Positions 1 to 12,616 of a stretch of 64,000 nucleotides of DNA are shown in pieces. The translations under genes were made by a program, and so were the position numbers. Positions within the stretch are counted from its first letter, which is position 1. Each line of letters begins with the position of its first letter. This stretch comes from Ichthyophthirius multifiliis (Eukaryota > Ciliophora > Oligohymenophorea > Hymenostomatida). The stretch lies in the NCBI RefSeq assembly GCF_000220395.1, contig NW_004085875.1, forward strand, positions 25,553 through 89,552, given 5' to 3'. The notes under the pieces are model-generated. The model ran no database searches. It saw only the letters and a program-made list of their open reading frames with translations, and was not told the origin of the DNA.

Positions 1-506
1 AAAAAAAAGGATAAAAAAAAAATTAATTTTTATATTCGTATTTCATTAATTTATTTGAAAATAAATAAAGAATATAATTTTAGAAACTTTTTATAATAAT
101 TTATATAATATATATATGAGAAAATTTTAAACATATTAAATTATAACAAAAATATAAATAATTTTTATTGATTAATTATAAACAATAAATTAATTTTATT
201 TAAAAAAAAAATATATATATATATAAAATAAATAATAATTTATATAAAAATAAAAAATATATTAATTACTAAGAGATTATTTCTTTAATTTTTTTTTTTT
301 TAAAAAAAAGGGGTCATTAGCCCTTTTTTTTTTTTTTTTTGATTGAGGTTTTTTTTTTAAAAAAAAATACAATTTAAAATTAAAAAATGTATAACAAAAA
401 TATTCTTAATTATATTATCAGTGTAAGTAAAAAATAAAATAATAACAATAATAATTAATAATGATATTAATAAAATTTAAGTATGAAAAGAAAACTATAA
501 TTTCAT
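1..506. other. AT-rich intergenic stretch
   Basis: No gene seen. It holds A/T runs and short TA repeats, plus an A8-G3 / C3-T8 hairpin listed separately. It lies 3' of the stomatin-like gene, so it may carry that gene's 3' UTR; no polyadenylation signal stands out against the composition. Confidence 0.6.
302..331. repeat. A-run/T-run inverted repeat (possible hairpin)
   Basis: Eight A then GGG, an eight-base loop GTCATTAG, then CCC and a T run give an 11-bp perfect stem. It sits about 180 nt past the stop of the minus-strand stomatin-like gene. A similar A-G / TCATTATC / C-T structure occurs at 12857-12884. Function is unknown; it could be chance in A/T-run-rich DNA. Confidence 0.35.
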
Positions 507-1413
507 TCATGCAATTAATCCTTAAGTAATTCTATGTCTTTATCTTTCAGCATCACTATCTTAAGGTAAGAATATTACTCTAGCTCCATGCTATGAAATA
601 GTTTTAATAGTCTCCAAATATCTGATTTGCATAGCTGCTTTACTGTTTAATTAATCAGAAGCCTATTTCATTAATTTAGCTGCTTCAACATCAGCTTTTG
701 CCAAAATAAGTTTACTTTCTGCTTGTCTTCTTTCTCTCGCTGCTGATGATAGACTTTATTATAAATCTTCATTTAATTATATATCTTTCATATAAATATT
801 ATCTATATGAACTCCCCTAATAATAAAAAATATAATTAAAAAATAAATAAACAAAAACAAAAAAAAACCAATCATCTGTATATTTATCAATTTATTCTCT
901 TAAATCAGTAGCTATTTCAGCTCTTTTTTCAAATAAATCTTATAAGATAAACTTCCCGCAAGTATTTTTCAAAATCGAATAAGTTAATTAAGATATGGCT
1001 AATACAATATTTTCTACTCTAAAAGTAGAAAGTCTTGGTTCAACAATTCTGTAATAAACAGCAGCATCAATAGCAACAATAACATTATCCTTTGTTAAAA
1101 TAGATTATTTATTCAAATCTATAACTTATAGACGCATATCTATTGATTATAATGTATCAGTACAGGGATTTACATAATGCAATCCGGCATTTAATGTTTT
1201 TACGTATTTTCCAAATCTTGATAATATACCGTTAGATGATTGCTAAATTTATTAATATGGATAATCTAGGCAACAGCAAAATAAACATGGAATCCATGTG
1301 CGGAAAAAACCACAAAAATCACCTAATTTTTATTGATATTTCGCATAACAAGACATATCAGAATCTATTTCCATGTTTTGAGGAATATCTAAGTGTAAAG
1401 GTTTATCGCCCAT
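507..1413 (-). CDS. Stomatin-like SPFH (band 7) protein
   Basis: Two exons (1413-869 and 816-507) with a 52-nt GT-AG intron (817-868) give 284 aa in the ciliate code; exon lengths sum to a multiple of three. A cysteine-rich membrane-insertion segment (CLFCCC, residues 43-48) is followed by PYQQIQQ and a glycine/arginine-rich start of the SPFH domain (GILSRFGKYVKTLNAGLHYV). The C-terminal half has the alanine/charged helix and the ending RYLETIKTIS..ARVIFLP typical of the stomatin/SLP group. Stomatins oligomerise on membranes and scaffold channels or proteases; whether this is plasma-membrane or mitochondrial is not clear. Start chosen as the only ATG giving an N-terminal leader before the Cys cluster. 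Confidence 0.88.
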
Positions 1414-1933
1414 TTTTATATTTTTAAAAATAAAAAAAAAAGTGTATTTTTTAAATATATATATATATCTTGATAAATAATATAAAAAAACAATTATAGT
1501 ATATTTTTTTTTTTATTGAAAATTTATTTAAAAAAAAAAAAACTTTCTTTAAATAAGTTAGTTTTATTATAAGAAATATTAATATAATTATAAAAAAAAG
1601 TCTTTTTAATAAAAAAATAAATTATAAAATGATATTAAAAATTAAAAGAAAAAAAAAATATAAATAAAAATATAAAAATAAATATAAATATAAATATAAA
1701 AATAAATAAAATATAAATATAAATATATATATCTTTGTATTTATATGTAATAATATTTTAAATTCTTTATTAAGAATAAATTAATTTTTATAAAATATAT
1801 ATATATATTACTAATAAAATTTTTTTATATAATATCAATAATAATATAATATTTAATGTAATGACTTTTTAATATATCAAATTATTTTTATTTTAAAATA
1901 ATTATGAAAATATATTTAATTTATATTTTTTTT
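1414..1933. other. Intergenic, AT-rich with short tandem A/T repeats
   Basis: Between two minus-strand genes. It contains (AAATAT)-type repeats near 1670-1730 and TA runs; no coding signal in either strand under the ciliate code. Confidence 0.6.
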
Positions 1934-3207
1934 TCAAATTAAAGGTATACAATATTTATTTTTTTCATTATTACATTCATTTAAAAACATATTTTGTTTT
2001 TGATATTCAGTTCTAAAATCTTCCCATTTTTTACATAATAGTATTGATTTTGTTTTTTCATCTATTCTTATTTTATCAATCAATAAATCTAAATTATTTT
2101 CATTCTCATTTTTTAATACAAACAATCCTTTTTAACGTCACAAAAAATAAAACATGAATAAAATTATAAAATGAAAAAAAAAAAAAACCATATTCTTCAG
2201 TGAACTCAATATTATAACGATTTTATTTTTACAAATTTTCTAAATTTATTACAAAATAACTTTATTATATTTATATATATATAAATATATATATATATAT
2301 AATATAAATATAAATATAAATATAAATATAAATATAAATATAAATATAAATATAAATATAATAATAAACAAATATCATTTAATTTTAATTTTATTTATAT
2401 CATAAAAAAAAGTTATTTTACCCTTTTATTAATTTAATTTCAACTAGATAATCAAAATTTCCTATTCTTTTTACTTTTTTACAAAGTGTTTTTTAATTAC
2501 TTTTCTTTTATACTATAGGCTAAAGTTTATAAGAATTATTTTATTCTATTAATCAAAAAATAATAAAAAAATAGATTTTTTAAAACAAAAATTCAAAAAA
2601 ACTTACTTTATTTTACTTAATTGCATTTAGAATCTTCCCAAACTCCTAATTTAACAATTGTTTTATTAGGAGTAAAATTTTTATATTAAAATTCTGAAAT
2701 ATTAGAAATGTATTATTCATTTTTATATCTTTCTTATTCCCATTATTTAAAAGTTATACTTGATTTTTAGTTTTAAATTCTCTTTAAAATATCTTGATTT
2801 TCAATTGCGATTTTGATAAAGTTTTTTTTTCTAGATTCCTTATTGAGGCTGTGTTTTTCGATTGCATTTTAATTAAAAAAACATGAACTAGATAAAGGAA
2901 CATAATTTTTATTTTAAAGCAAATAACTTTTTGTGTTTTATAATTGTTATTATTATTCAGATTATCCTCTTTGCATTATTCTAAAAATTTTATCCGAAAG
3001 TATATTATTTTCTCTTTAAATTTCTGTTTATTTATCATCTTATAAAGTTTGTTTCTTTGTTTTATTATTCAAAACAGCCAATTTTTATGGCATTATATCA
3101 TCTACTATGTGCTTCATTTTTTTTATTTTAATTTCATGTAGTTTTATATTTTTTTTATGAATTCTCTAAAAACATAGCTTATTTTATATAGGTATTGAAC
3201 GATGCAT
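1934..3207 (-). CDS. CFAP97D1/Hemingway-like ciliary protein
   Basis: Four exons (3207-2607, 2512-2422, 2259-2189, 2127-1934) joined by GT-AG introns of 94, 162 and 61 nt total 957 nt, 318 aa, all phases consistent. The start MHRSIP and the stretch with TEIQRENNILSDKIFRIM match the N-terminal block of the CFAP97 domain family. A second block, KIAIENQDILKRIQNQK followed by QWEQERYKNEQYI, matches its conserved helix. In animals the family acts in axoneme assembly and sperm or cilium motility. The exons after residue 200 add a tail (VKRIGNFDYLVEI...) beyond the animal CFAP97D1 length; the family extension elsewhere is from memory only. Intron 2 is mostly TATAAA repeats. Confidence 0.75.
2260..2421 (-). 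repeat. TATAAA-repeat-rich intron of the CFAP97D-like gene
   Basis: This 162-nt intron holds about ten tandem TATAAA units (about 2300-2360) beside a TA run. It begins GTAAAAT and ends AAG in gene orientation, and removing it keeps the frame. Length variation here would not affect the protein. Confidence 0.6.
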
Positions 3208-3470
3208 TTTTTTATATAACTTATACTTAATATATATATATAAATATATAAATAAAATAAAAAATATTGTTTAAAAATATAAATAAAATTAATATTTCTT
3301 TTAAAAACTTAATTTTTTTATTTTATATATATAATTTTAAATTATTATATTATAAATCACTATTTATAAATATAAATATGCTTTAATTTAATTTTATAAA
3401 TAAATGTTTTTATTAATTTTATAAATATTCAATATGTATAAAAAAAAAATACTAAAAATATATTTTTAAA

Positions 3471-6400
3471 TCAATGCTATGCATTCTATTTATTTCTCAG
3501 TAAAACTTAACCTAAAAAAGTTTAAAATTTTTCTTCACTAAATTAGTAATTATCGTTTTCAACTTAATTAATTATTTCATTTAAATCTTCCAAACTTAAA
3601 TTTTTTTAATTTAATCTTTAACTTCCTCCATCAGATATTTAGAAAGTATCAGAAATCAATTTTTAATCTTCAGTTTCTAAACTATATTTAGATAAATATA
3701 AGACAATGTATTTTTAGAGATAAAGTAAAAATGGAAGACTTTTTAATTTAGTATTTTTGTTTTAAAATTAATTTAATTTTTTTAATAATTTGCAAATTAA
3801 TTGAATATTTAATAATTTTAAATCCTCTTCATAATTTAATTTTTTTTTTGTAAAATTAATAAAAAACGTATAATCTAATTAATTTGCTAAATATAACTCT
3901 CCTAATAAGTCTATATAAATGAATTTCAAATGTACATTATTTTCTTAATTATCAAATAACTATTTAAATATTATATAAATTATATTTATAAAATAAAATA
4001 CCTTTATAAGTATTAAATCAATTATTTTTTCTACTAAAGTAGGTCTAAAACTATTTAAAAAAGAAACTAATCTACTTAATAAATTAAGTTAATTTATATT
4101 AATACACTAATTAATAAAACTAAAAATTTATTTATACAAATATAATTCCAATTCTTCATCCCAATCTAATCTTTAAAATTTAAAAATATAATTATAAATA
4201 ATTAAAAAATAAATTACTTTAAAAGCGAAATTTTAACATCTTCGAAATTAATTTAATTCAACTAAACAAACAAAATATAAGAAACATATTATTAAATAAT
4301 ATTTAAATTTATATCAATTTAAAATTATGAAGATTAATTATTTTACTAAATATTTTTTTAAACCCATTCCTAAATATAATTTTAAAATTAATTATTATTT
4401 TAAATCAAAGACAGGAAATGATCCACAATAGTTTAGTATCGAAACTAAGTATTTTAATTTTTAAATAAAAATCTACCACATTCCCCAATAATTAAACAAA
4501 TAAAATCAAGTTATTAAATATGGAAATCATCTACATAGTACTTTAAATAATTTAATATTTTAAAAGATTCAACGATTCCGAATTTCGTTAAATTATTTAA
4601 ATAAAGTATCATCCTAATTATATCTTATTTTTTTTAATTTTATTAATTTTCTAATAAATCGTTTACTTTCTAACTTAAATAATCGCCTATATCTTAAAAG
4701 TGTAAATTTATAACTGCTACTAATCTGGTAAAATAAGTAATTAAATGTCTATATTATTAAGAATTAGTTAAAATATCTTATATTAATCTTCTTCTATTTA
4801 CTTTATTATTTACATACATAAATTATTCAGCTAATAAATCCGCTGTTTCTTTACTTGTACAAAACTTCAATTTATTTCTAAACTCTTCATATGTTTTGGG
4901 AATAAACTCACCTGAAAATTCTTCGTTTTCATCTTCTTCTTTATTATCTATATTTTCTATTATTTCTTCTGGTTAATAATAATCTTCATCCTCTTTAAAT
5001 TAAAATATATATATATTAATTTTTAAAATATTTTAAAATTATAAAAAAATAATACCATAATTTAATTTCTCTTTAAATAAAATTGGAGGTAATTTGCTTT
5101 TTAAATCAAATATTTCTTCATAAAAAGATCTTTCTTCTTCAGTATCAAAATAAGAAGCATTTTATTTTCTTAAAAGTTCGTCTTCTTCTTGTTTTTTTCT
5201 TCTTTATTCTTCTTATGCTTTTTGTTAATTTTTAAGCTATTTTTCTTAAGCAAAATTAACATTAAATTCAAATTCTAAGCAATCACATAAAATATTTAAA
5301 TTCTCATATAAAGTTACATAATCAGTTCTTATTTTTTGATATAAGGCTTCTTATCTATCTGTAATTCCACCGTTTTCAGCGATTAATCTATTAACTTTTT
5401 TATCTTCTCTTATTTTTATCTATAAAAAAATATTTTCTTTTTTATAATTTTTATAAAATTAGTAAAAATAATACATCATAAAAATTTCGAAGTATTTCTA
5501 TAAAATTATTAACATACATTTATAACCAGAAAATGAGCTTTTGCGTTTTTTCTTTTGATATTAATACATCAAAATCAAAAATATTAGGCAAATCATCATA
5601 TGTATTATATTATTTATTAATTTTAATTCCTCTTTTGCTACAAATTTCAAATCCAAAGTTTTATGCAAACATAACAGCAGTTTATATATTTAATAAATAA
5701 TCTTTTTAAACTTAATGTTATATCTATTAAAAATTATAATAAAATATGAAATATTTTATAAAAATAAAATAATATATATATAAATATATAGATATATAAT
5801 AAATATATAAAATAATTAATATTTTTATATATATATATAATATATATATTTATATATTAATATAATTATATATTTATATATTTATCTTTTTATTTATTTT
5901 ACTATATCCTTTAATGTTTCTACTATTTTTTCCAAATTATATTTCAAATCCAATTGTAAATAGTTCAATTAAAAATCTAAATGTATTTTTTCTTCGTTCT
6001 GCTATTGTATTTTCATCTTTTTCTTTTTAAGCAATTCTTTTTATTTTTAATAAAAGTATTTTTTAGATTTATCTTTTTTATTATAATTACCCTGAAGTTA
6101 TTTATCTAATTAATCTGTCTTGTATTATTTCACAGAACTAATCATAACTTTAGTTTAGTTTTGTGCAAATTTATAAAAAGTACATAATATCTGTTTAAGA
6201 TACAATATTTTATTCGGAAATAGAAACACTTATTTCATTCAAATAACTTTTTTATTAAATTATAATAAATTTTATTATAAAGTTTAATTTAAATATAAAT
6301 TATTTTTAAATAATGTTTTATATGATAGAATAATTTTTTTACTTTTATAAATGATAATTATCTATTTCATTATGTATTTAATCTCTATCTTTAACATTGC

Positions 6401-6663
6401 TTAATTTTAATTTATTTAAAAATTTAAGAACATTTTATATTTTAGTTATTCTTGTATCCAATTTTACATCTTTTTTAATTTTATAATATAATAATATTAA
6501 CTAACATATTAATTTTAATTTATATATTTATTATATTAAAATTACTGGGATAATTTTACTTTACTTTTAAATTTTGTATTCTTAAATTGCGTTTGAATTA
6601 TTAAAATTATAATTTTTGTTAAAAAAATTTTTAAATTTCTTCAGGTATAATATCTGTATCCAT
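3471..6663 (-). CDS. UPF2: UPF2/NMD2, nonsense-mediated decay factor
   Basis: Eight exons: 6663-6565, 6500-6343, 6246-5903, 5723-5475, 5419-5056, 4992-4218, 4170-4002, 3959-3471. After removing one surplus base in exon 3 they total 2,646 nt, about 881 aa. All three MIF4G regions are visible. First: KLDTRITKIQNVLKFLNKL and SYLNEISVSI. Middle: NNKVNRRRLIQDIL, then TKFGIVESFKILNYL and CGRFLF. Third: QQYVSYILFVQLNQ and LLGELYLANQLDY. UPF2 bridges UPF3 at exon junctions to UPF1. The C-terminal UPF1-binding region is short (LSLEDLNEIINQVEND). Near 5936-5946 the frame breaks by one base with no GT/AG pair nearby, so no intron can explain it. The gene is considerably shorter than human UPF2. Confidence 0.9.
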
Positions 6664-6808
6664 TTTTATATATATATTTTTTTACAATTAAATAAAAGTC
6701 GTATAAAATTAAATATTATTTTATACTTTTATTTTTAATATTAAAAATATTTTTATTCAATTTATAAATAAAAAAAAAATTAATTATATTTTTATTTATT
6801 ATGTATGT

Positions 6809-6811
<3 letters not shown>

Positions 6812-6842
<31 letters not shown>
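6812..6842. repeat. (TA)n microsatellite
   Basis: About 15 TA units in the short space between UPF2 and the IQ-motif gene. Similar (TA)n runs occur at 11062-11093, 21190-21225, 22076-22110, 31173-31226 and 35540-35583, always in introns or intergenic DNA. Confidence 0.8.
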
Positions 6843-6847
<5 letters not shown>

Positions 6848-6881
6848 TATAAATTTTTAAAAATTTATTTTAATATTATAA

Positions 6882-8615
6882 TCATCTTCTCTTTATATCA
6901 TAATTAGACTTATCATTTATATATTAAGAGTTATTATTATTATTATCTTTTTTATAATAGATTTGTTAAATTGATTTATTATTATTGATTTAACTTTTAT
7001 CACAAAGAAATGTTTTCTCATTTATATTTTAATTTTAAAATTGTTTAAAATTAAAGATATTTTAATTATTTTCACATTTTTAATTATCCAAACTAGAACT
7101 ATTTCTAAATTTATATTAAGTTTAATATCTATTTTATTGACAATTATTGTTATTGTCATTATTTATAATATTTTCTTTTTAATTTTATTTATATAATATT
7201 TTTGATATATTTTCAGTATTTTATTTCTACAAATTTTAAATGACATAAATGTATTTTTGAACTGTATCTTTATGTAATTATTTTAATTAATCATATTTAT
7301 TTTACTTAAAATTTAATTCATCTTTATATTCTTTTTTTTTATTTTCTAATTTTTTCTTTAATTTAATCACTTAATTTTACAAAATTTCTTCATTATTTTA
7401 ATTATTTGATGCATTAATAATCTCTTAACCAAAAATAAACTAATTAAAAACTTTGTTTAATTTTTAATTATTTGCTTATATTTTTTGATTAAAATATTTA
7501 TTATCCCTAAATTATTTTTATAAAACTTATTATCCTTTTTAGTAATCTTGAACTAGCTTTACTATTACTTAACAGCTATTATCAACTTATCTTCCTACTT
7601 TTTTTATTTTCTATACTAAAAACTATTTGAATAATATATAAGTTCTTTCAATAATCTATATAGCTTTCTTTATTTTAAAATAATTTACCATTTTCCTACT
7701 TTTATGTCCTCTGTAATGCTTTTATATGCAAACTGCATTTTAAATATAAATATCAAAAATAAATTATTTAGTTTTGATTCTATTTAGATTTTTTGGTGAT
7801 CCATTTTTATTTTTTTTATAACTAAGCTCATGTTAATTATATGTTTATAAAGAAAATTTCGAAATTTAATTCATATTTTATTTATTTAGTAAAGGGTTCT
7901 GATGATTTACTTTAATTATTTTATTTGCTTTTAAAGTTGTATTTTAATGTTTTTATTAATTTTCTTACATTTATTTTATTGCTTATAAACTTTATTTATA
8001 TTATTAATGATCTAATATTAAATCATTAGAAGTTTATTTATTTAATTATTTTTATTAAGATTATTTTTAGCTTTTTTAACTATATTGTTAATTAATATTT
8101 TCCATATCATAGAGCTAATCAAGGATTTTAATATTAGAATAAGACTATAAATTATATTTTTTACTTGTATTTTAATTAAACAAAAAATTTTAATTATGTT
8201 CAAAATTACTGCTATAGTTTTCTGAAATACTCTCACTTTTTTCAGTTATATATTAATTGTAATTATCTGAAATCTTCTATTTTTAAATTTACTATATGCT
8301 AGAAATATCATTAAAATCTATTTTAATTTAATTTAAAATATTTTATTTTTTTACTTTCAACTATACTATCTGCTTTTTAGGATTTTTTTTATGAACTTAT
8401 TACCTGTTTCATTTAAGAATTTGAAAATATTGGTAATACTTTGGGGAATTACTCGAAGTTATTATAAGGTTTATATTAATTTTAAAATGTTTATTTGAAT
8501 TATTAGCTGTTTTCCAAAAATTGTTTTAAATTAGTTTAGTTATTAAAGTTGTTTGTAATCTGAGATATTACTTATTATTATATTTATTACTATTGTAATT
8601 ATAGTTATTATTATA

Positions 8616-8676
<61 letters not shown>

Positions 8677-9070
8677 ATTATTATTATTATTAATATTATT
8701 TATTTTATTGTTATTATTGTTGAAATTGATACTATTATTAATATTGTTAGTTTTGTATAATACAACTTTTATATTTTTCTTTTCCGCTTTAACTTAATTC
8801 ACTTTGAAATTATATATCTTCATTCGTTTAATTTTCTTCTTACATTTCTTCTTCTTCATTTTCTTCTTGATCTTTATCATTTTCTTCATCTTCAATTTCT
8901 TCTTAATCTTAATATTATTATTAACTATTACATTATTTATCAAATTATTATTATTATTCTTAATATATTTCCATCAGTTAATATCTAATTTGTTATCTAG
9001 TTAATATTCCTCTTATAAAAGCTTATATTTTAATTATGTTATACAAATCTTCTTTTTTATAATTATCCAT
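6882..9070 (-). CDS. IQ-motif, coiled-coil, Gln/Asn-rich protein
   Basis: Read in the ciliate code this is open from ATG at 9070 to TGA at 6882 with one 38-nt intron (GTAATAAG...GATAG, about 8379-8416), giving a length divisible by three (716 aa). Two IQ-type calmodulin-binding motifs are seen: IIKIQAFIRGILTRQQI near residue 12 and AVCIQKHYRGHKSRKM in the middle, followed by a long helix. The C-terminal third is coiled-coil and Asn/Gln-rich. A (TAA/ATA)n microsatellite at about 8607-8690 falls in the coding region; in the frame used it reads as isoleucine, in the next frame as glutamine, so repeat length errors could change the local reading. Role unknown; cytoskeletal or ciliary function would be a guess. 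Confidence 0.6.
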
Positions 9071-9968
9071 TTTTTTATTATTGTTTATTTTAAAAGTATT
9101 TAAATAATATTTTAATTTTTTTTTTAAATATTTAAATAATAATACTATAAAAACAGAAAATTATTAATTTATTAAAAAAATAAAATAAAAAATTTATAAT
9201 ATATTAAAAGTATTAAATATATGGATGATAAATATTAAAGTCAATTTAAAAAGACTTTTATCCATTTTTTTATTAAGTCTTTTTTTTATTGAAAATTATT
9301 TTTAATATTTATTATTTATGTATTTATGTAATTTTATTATTATTAAAATAAATTTTTAATATGATTTTTATAAATTAATATAATTTATTTATGCATATTT
9401 AAGATTGTATTTATATGCTTTAATCTAATCTATTTTTAATTTATTCTTTATATTATTAGGGTTAATAAAATAGTTATAAGTCTTATAATATATATATAAT
9501 AACCTTAAAAATAATTATTTATATATTATCATTATATATATAATTTATTTATTTTCGATTTAAAATAATATTATAAATAAATTTAAAACCAAATATTAGT
9601 TTTTTTTAATAATAATTACTCTTAAACTAATCTTAAAATAAAAAAGCAAATAATTAAATAAAAAATAGTAAAAATAAAATAAAAGATTTTTTATAACATT
9701 TTATAACAAATAAAAAAGTTTTCATAAAAGATTAATTTAAAATTAAATAAATATGAAATATAAACAAAAAAATAAATACATATAATAAACTAATTATTTT
9801 ACATAATATAAAAATTGATTAAAATCTATCTTACTTATTAACTTAAAATTTTTAATAAAAAATATTATATAATTATTTAACGAAGCTTTTCACTAATAAT
9901 TAGTAAAAAATAATTTTTTGCAAGGGGAAATCGAATTTACATTAATTTATTTTTTATTCATAATATTA
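9071..9968. other. Intergenic, nothing recognised
   Basis: About 900 nt between the start of the IQ-motif gene and the stop of the MORN gene. A/T runs and TA repeats only. It should contain the promoter of the IQ-motif gene, but no motif stands out. Confidence 0.5.
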
Positions 9969-11062
9969 TCAAAAACACAATTATTGGAGTCCTTTTTATT
10001 ATTAATTATTTTCAAAAGTGTATTAGTATTTAATTTAGAGTTTAATAATACATTAAAAGAGTTTAATGAGGATTATTGCTTTTTAGAATTAAACTAAAAT
10101 TCATTATTTTATATTCCTCCGTTTTTTATAGGATTTTAAGATTAAGACTATAAATGATTACTTAATGATTCTAATTATTTGAAACTAGTGTTTATATTTT
10201 AACTTAACTAATCAAAATCCTATTAAATATATTCAGAAAAAGCCGAAGTATTAACATTTTTTTATATAGATAATTAACTAAGAAAACTATTATTATTTTA
10301 TATTTTATTATTTTGATTACTTTTTGACTATTCCTATGATTAATAACTTTATTATTATACATTATAGCTTTAATTTTAGACATGTGGTGAATAAAATATT
10401 TTTTATTTATATCTTCCACTAAATATTGGCTATTTACTAATATTTTTTAAATCTATTGGTAAACACTTAGGAGAGCTTTAACTATAAGATCTATTTGATA
10501 AATCTAATTCTTTTATTTTCGAATGAAATTTATTAAATCCTTCCATACTTTATTCTATCTCTTATTTTATGTTTTCATCTTCTTCAATTAATTTAATATT
10601 TAATTTATTTAAATTTCTTTTTATTTCAGGCGATCTTTTTACTATTAAATAAGGCTAAAATATTTTATATTCAAACTCTTTTTTCTACTAAGTTTAAGAA
10701 ATATTTTGAGTATTTTAAATTTATACTTATTATATTTTATTATTAAAAGATTGTATTTATTTATCAGGTTTAGTCTAAAATATAATGATTTTAAAATTAT
10801 TTTTTAGGATATTTATTTTTATAATTAATTTACTTATTCATTTTAAAGATTATTTGTATTTTATTTAGAATCTTATAATTTAATTTAATAAGTTTCAACT
10901 TATTATGTTTATTATTAATTATATTAATAAATTAAAAAATTATTTTATGGATTTTCTTAAATATTTTTATATTCATTTATATTAAAATCAATTCTTGTAT
11001 TTCTATTAATATAAATTTTAAATTAAATATATGAAATATATAATTAAATAAATATATATAAA

Positions 11063-11094
<32 letters not shown>

Positions 11095-12616
11095 CTGTTT
11101 AATCTATTTACAATATTGTTAACCTTTTAATATAATCTATTATTAGTTTTTTAATTATACTTTATTATTTATATCTTCTAATATCTTATTATTATTGACT
11201 AAGTCTTCTTCATTTTTTAATAATGTATTTTCAATTTATATTTATTATTTTTATTAAATCAATTTTTTTCAGGATTTAAGCTTTTTACTTAATTTATTTT
11301 AACTTTGGAATTATTATTTTCTTCTTTCATTAGTTAAATATCGCTTTTTACATATTCTTAATTATTTTTACATTAAAAATCTTCATTTTTTATTTAATGT
11401 TTAAAATTATTTTAATTTTATTATTTATTTTTTTGATTTGGTTTATCAAAATTTTCAATTTTTAATTAATTAAAACTTTAAAAATTAATAAATTACTTAT
11501 TTTACAATGAAAACTATTTTTCATTATAAAAGTATACTTTAATTTCTTCCTATTCTGAATTTAAATATAGGTCAGCTTTTGAAAAAGATTAAGTATATTA
11601 ATCTAAAATAAATATATCTTTATAATTGATTTTATTTATATTAATTTACTTATATTTAAAGGAATTCCAGAACCACTTTTAATTATCTTTTTAAGGCAAT
11701 TTCCTTTAAATTATCCAAAAATATATTTTTATTATTTTATCATGTATTGTATACCTAAATAAAGAAAAAAATTATTTATATATAATTAATTATAAAAAAC
11801 AACCATATGTAAATATATTATTTTCAAACATTCCATCATTCATATAATTGGAAACATTTTGAATACCGAATCCATTAATTTATATATTTTCCTTTTATTT
11901 TTCAAAATAATTAGAATAATTTTTTATAAAAAAATTAAAAAATACAAAATTAATAACAATTATATAAATTTTACATTAAAATACCCTTTTAAAATAGGTT
12001 AATTTTTATTATTATGCAAAATTCCAATACCTTAAGGCAAATTTCCTTCTTTATTAGTAGAACCAATATACCATTATCCATTTTAAAATTCAATTACATT
12101 TATATATTTATTTTTTTAATTACAATTTTAAATCATATTTTTTATTATATATTTTATATTATTTATTTCAGGTATCTATTATTTTTAAGTTACTTCAAAA
12201 TTTTTATTTATTCCATTTTCTTTATCATATTTGAACCATTTTTTTGAGCTCTTTTCAAAATATAAGCTATTAGGTTCTAACTCTCCTTATTTAAAATAGC
12301 CACATAAAACATTATTGCTTTTATCTACAATACAGCTAATACCATTTAATTTATTTTAACTAAATTAACCTTATACATATTATCCGTCTTTGAAATAAAC
12401 TACTCCTTAGCCTTCTATTTTATCGTTTGACCATTCTCCTATATATTATTGGCCATTTTTCCAATAGAATATTCCGAATCCTTATCTTAAATTATTTATC
12501 ACTGGACCTTAATAATATCCATTAATATATTCAATTATTATATATTGAAAATTCTATGAATTTTAAATACTTTAATTTTATTTGATAGAAAACTATTATA
12601 TATTTAATGTTTTCAT
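9969..12616 (-). CDS. MORN-repeat protein with long Ser/Asn/Gln-rich tail
   Basis: MORN units are clear near the N-terminus: GFGIFYWKNGQQYIGEW, then GQGVVYFKDGQYVQGQF, and further degenerate units (FQNGQWYIGS.., INGFGIQN). Start taken at ATG 12616 (MKTLNIQQFS...). Several GT-AG introns are needed, for example one around 11770-11815 that rejoins TYG to IQYM. The downstream part (about 10700-9969) is Asn/Gln/Ser-rich with a helix NKLNIKLIEEDENIKQEIEQ. A TGA at 11259-11261 is in the main frame but can be removed by an intron starting GTAAAAAG at 11288. If that splice is wrong, this is two genes. MORN proteins usually sit at membranes or basal bodies and scaffold lipids or cytoskeleton. Confidence 0.55.

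Noticed and set aside
1255-1290. Suspected frameshift in the stomatin-like gene
   Set aside because: Rechecking the plus strand (ATAATCTAGG) shows one continuous frame through CLFCCCLDYPYQQIQQ.
1236-1427. Plus-strand 63-aa ORF
   Set aside because: It is antisense to the Cys-rich N-terminus of the stomatin-like gene.
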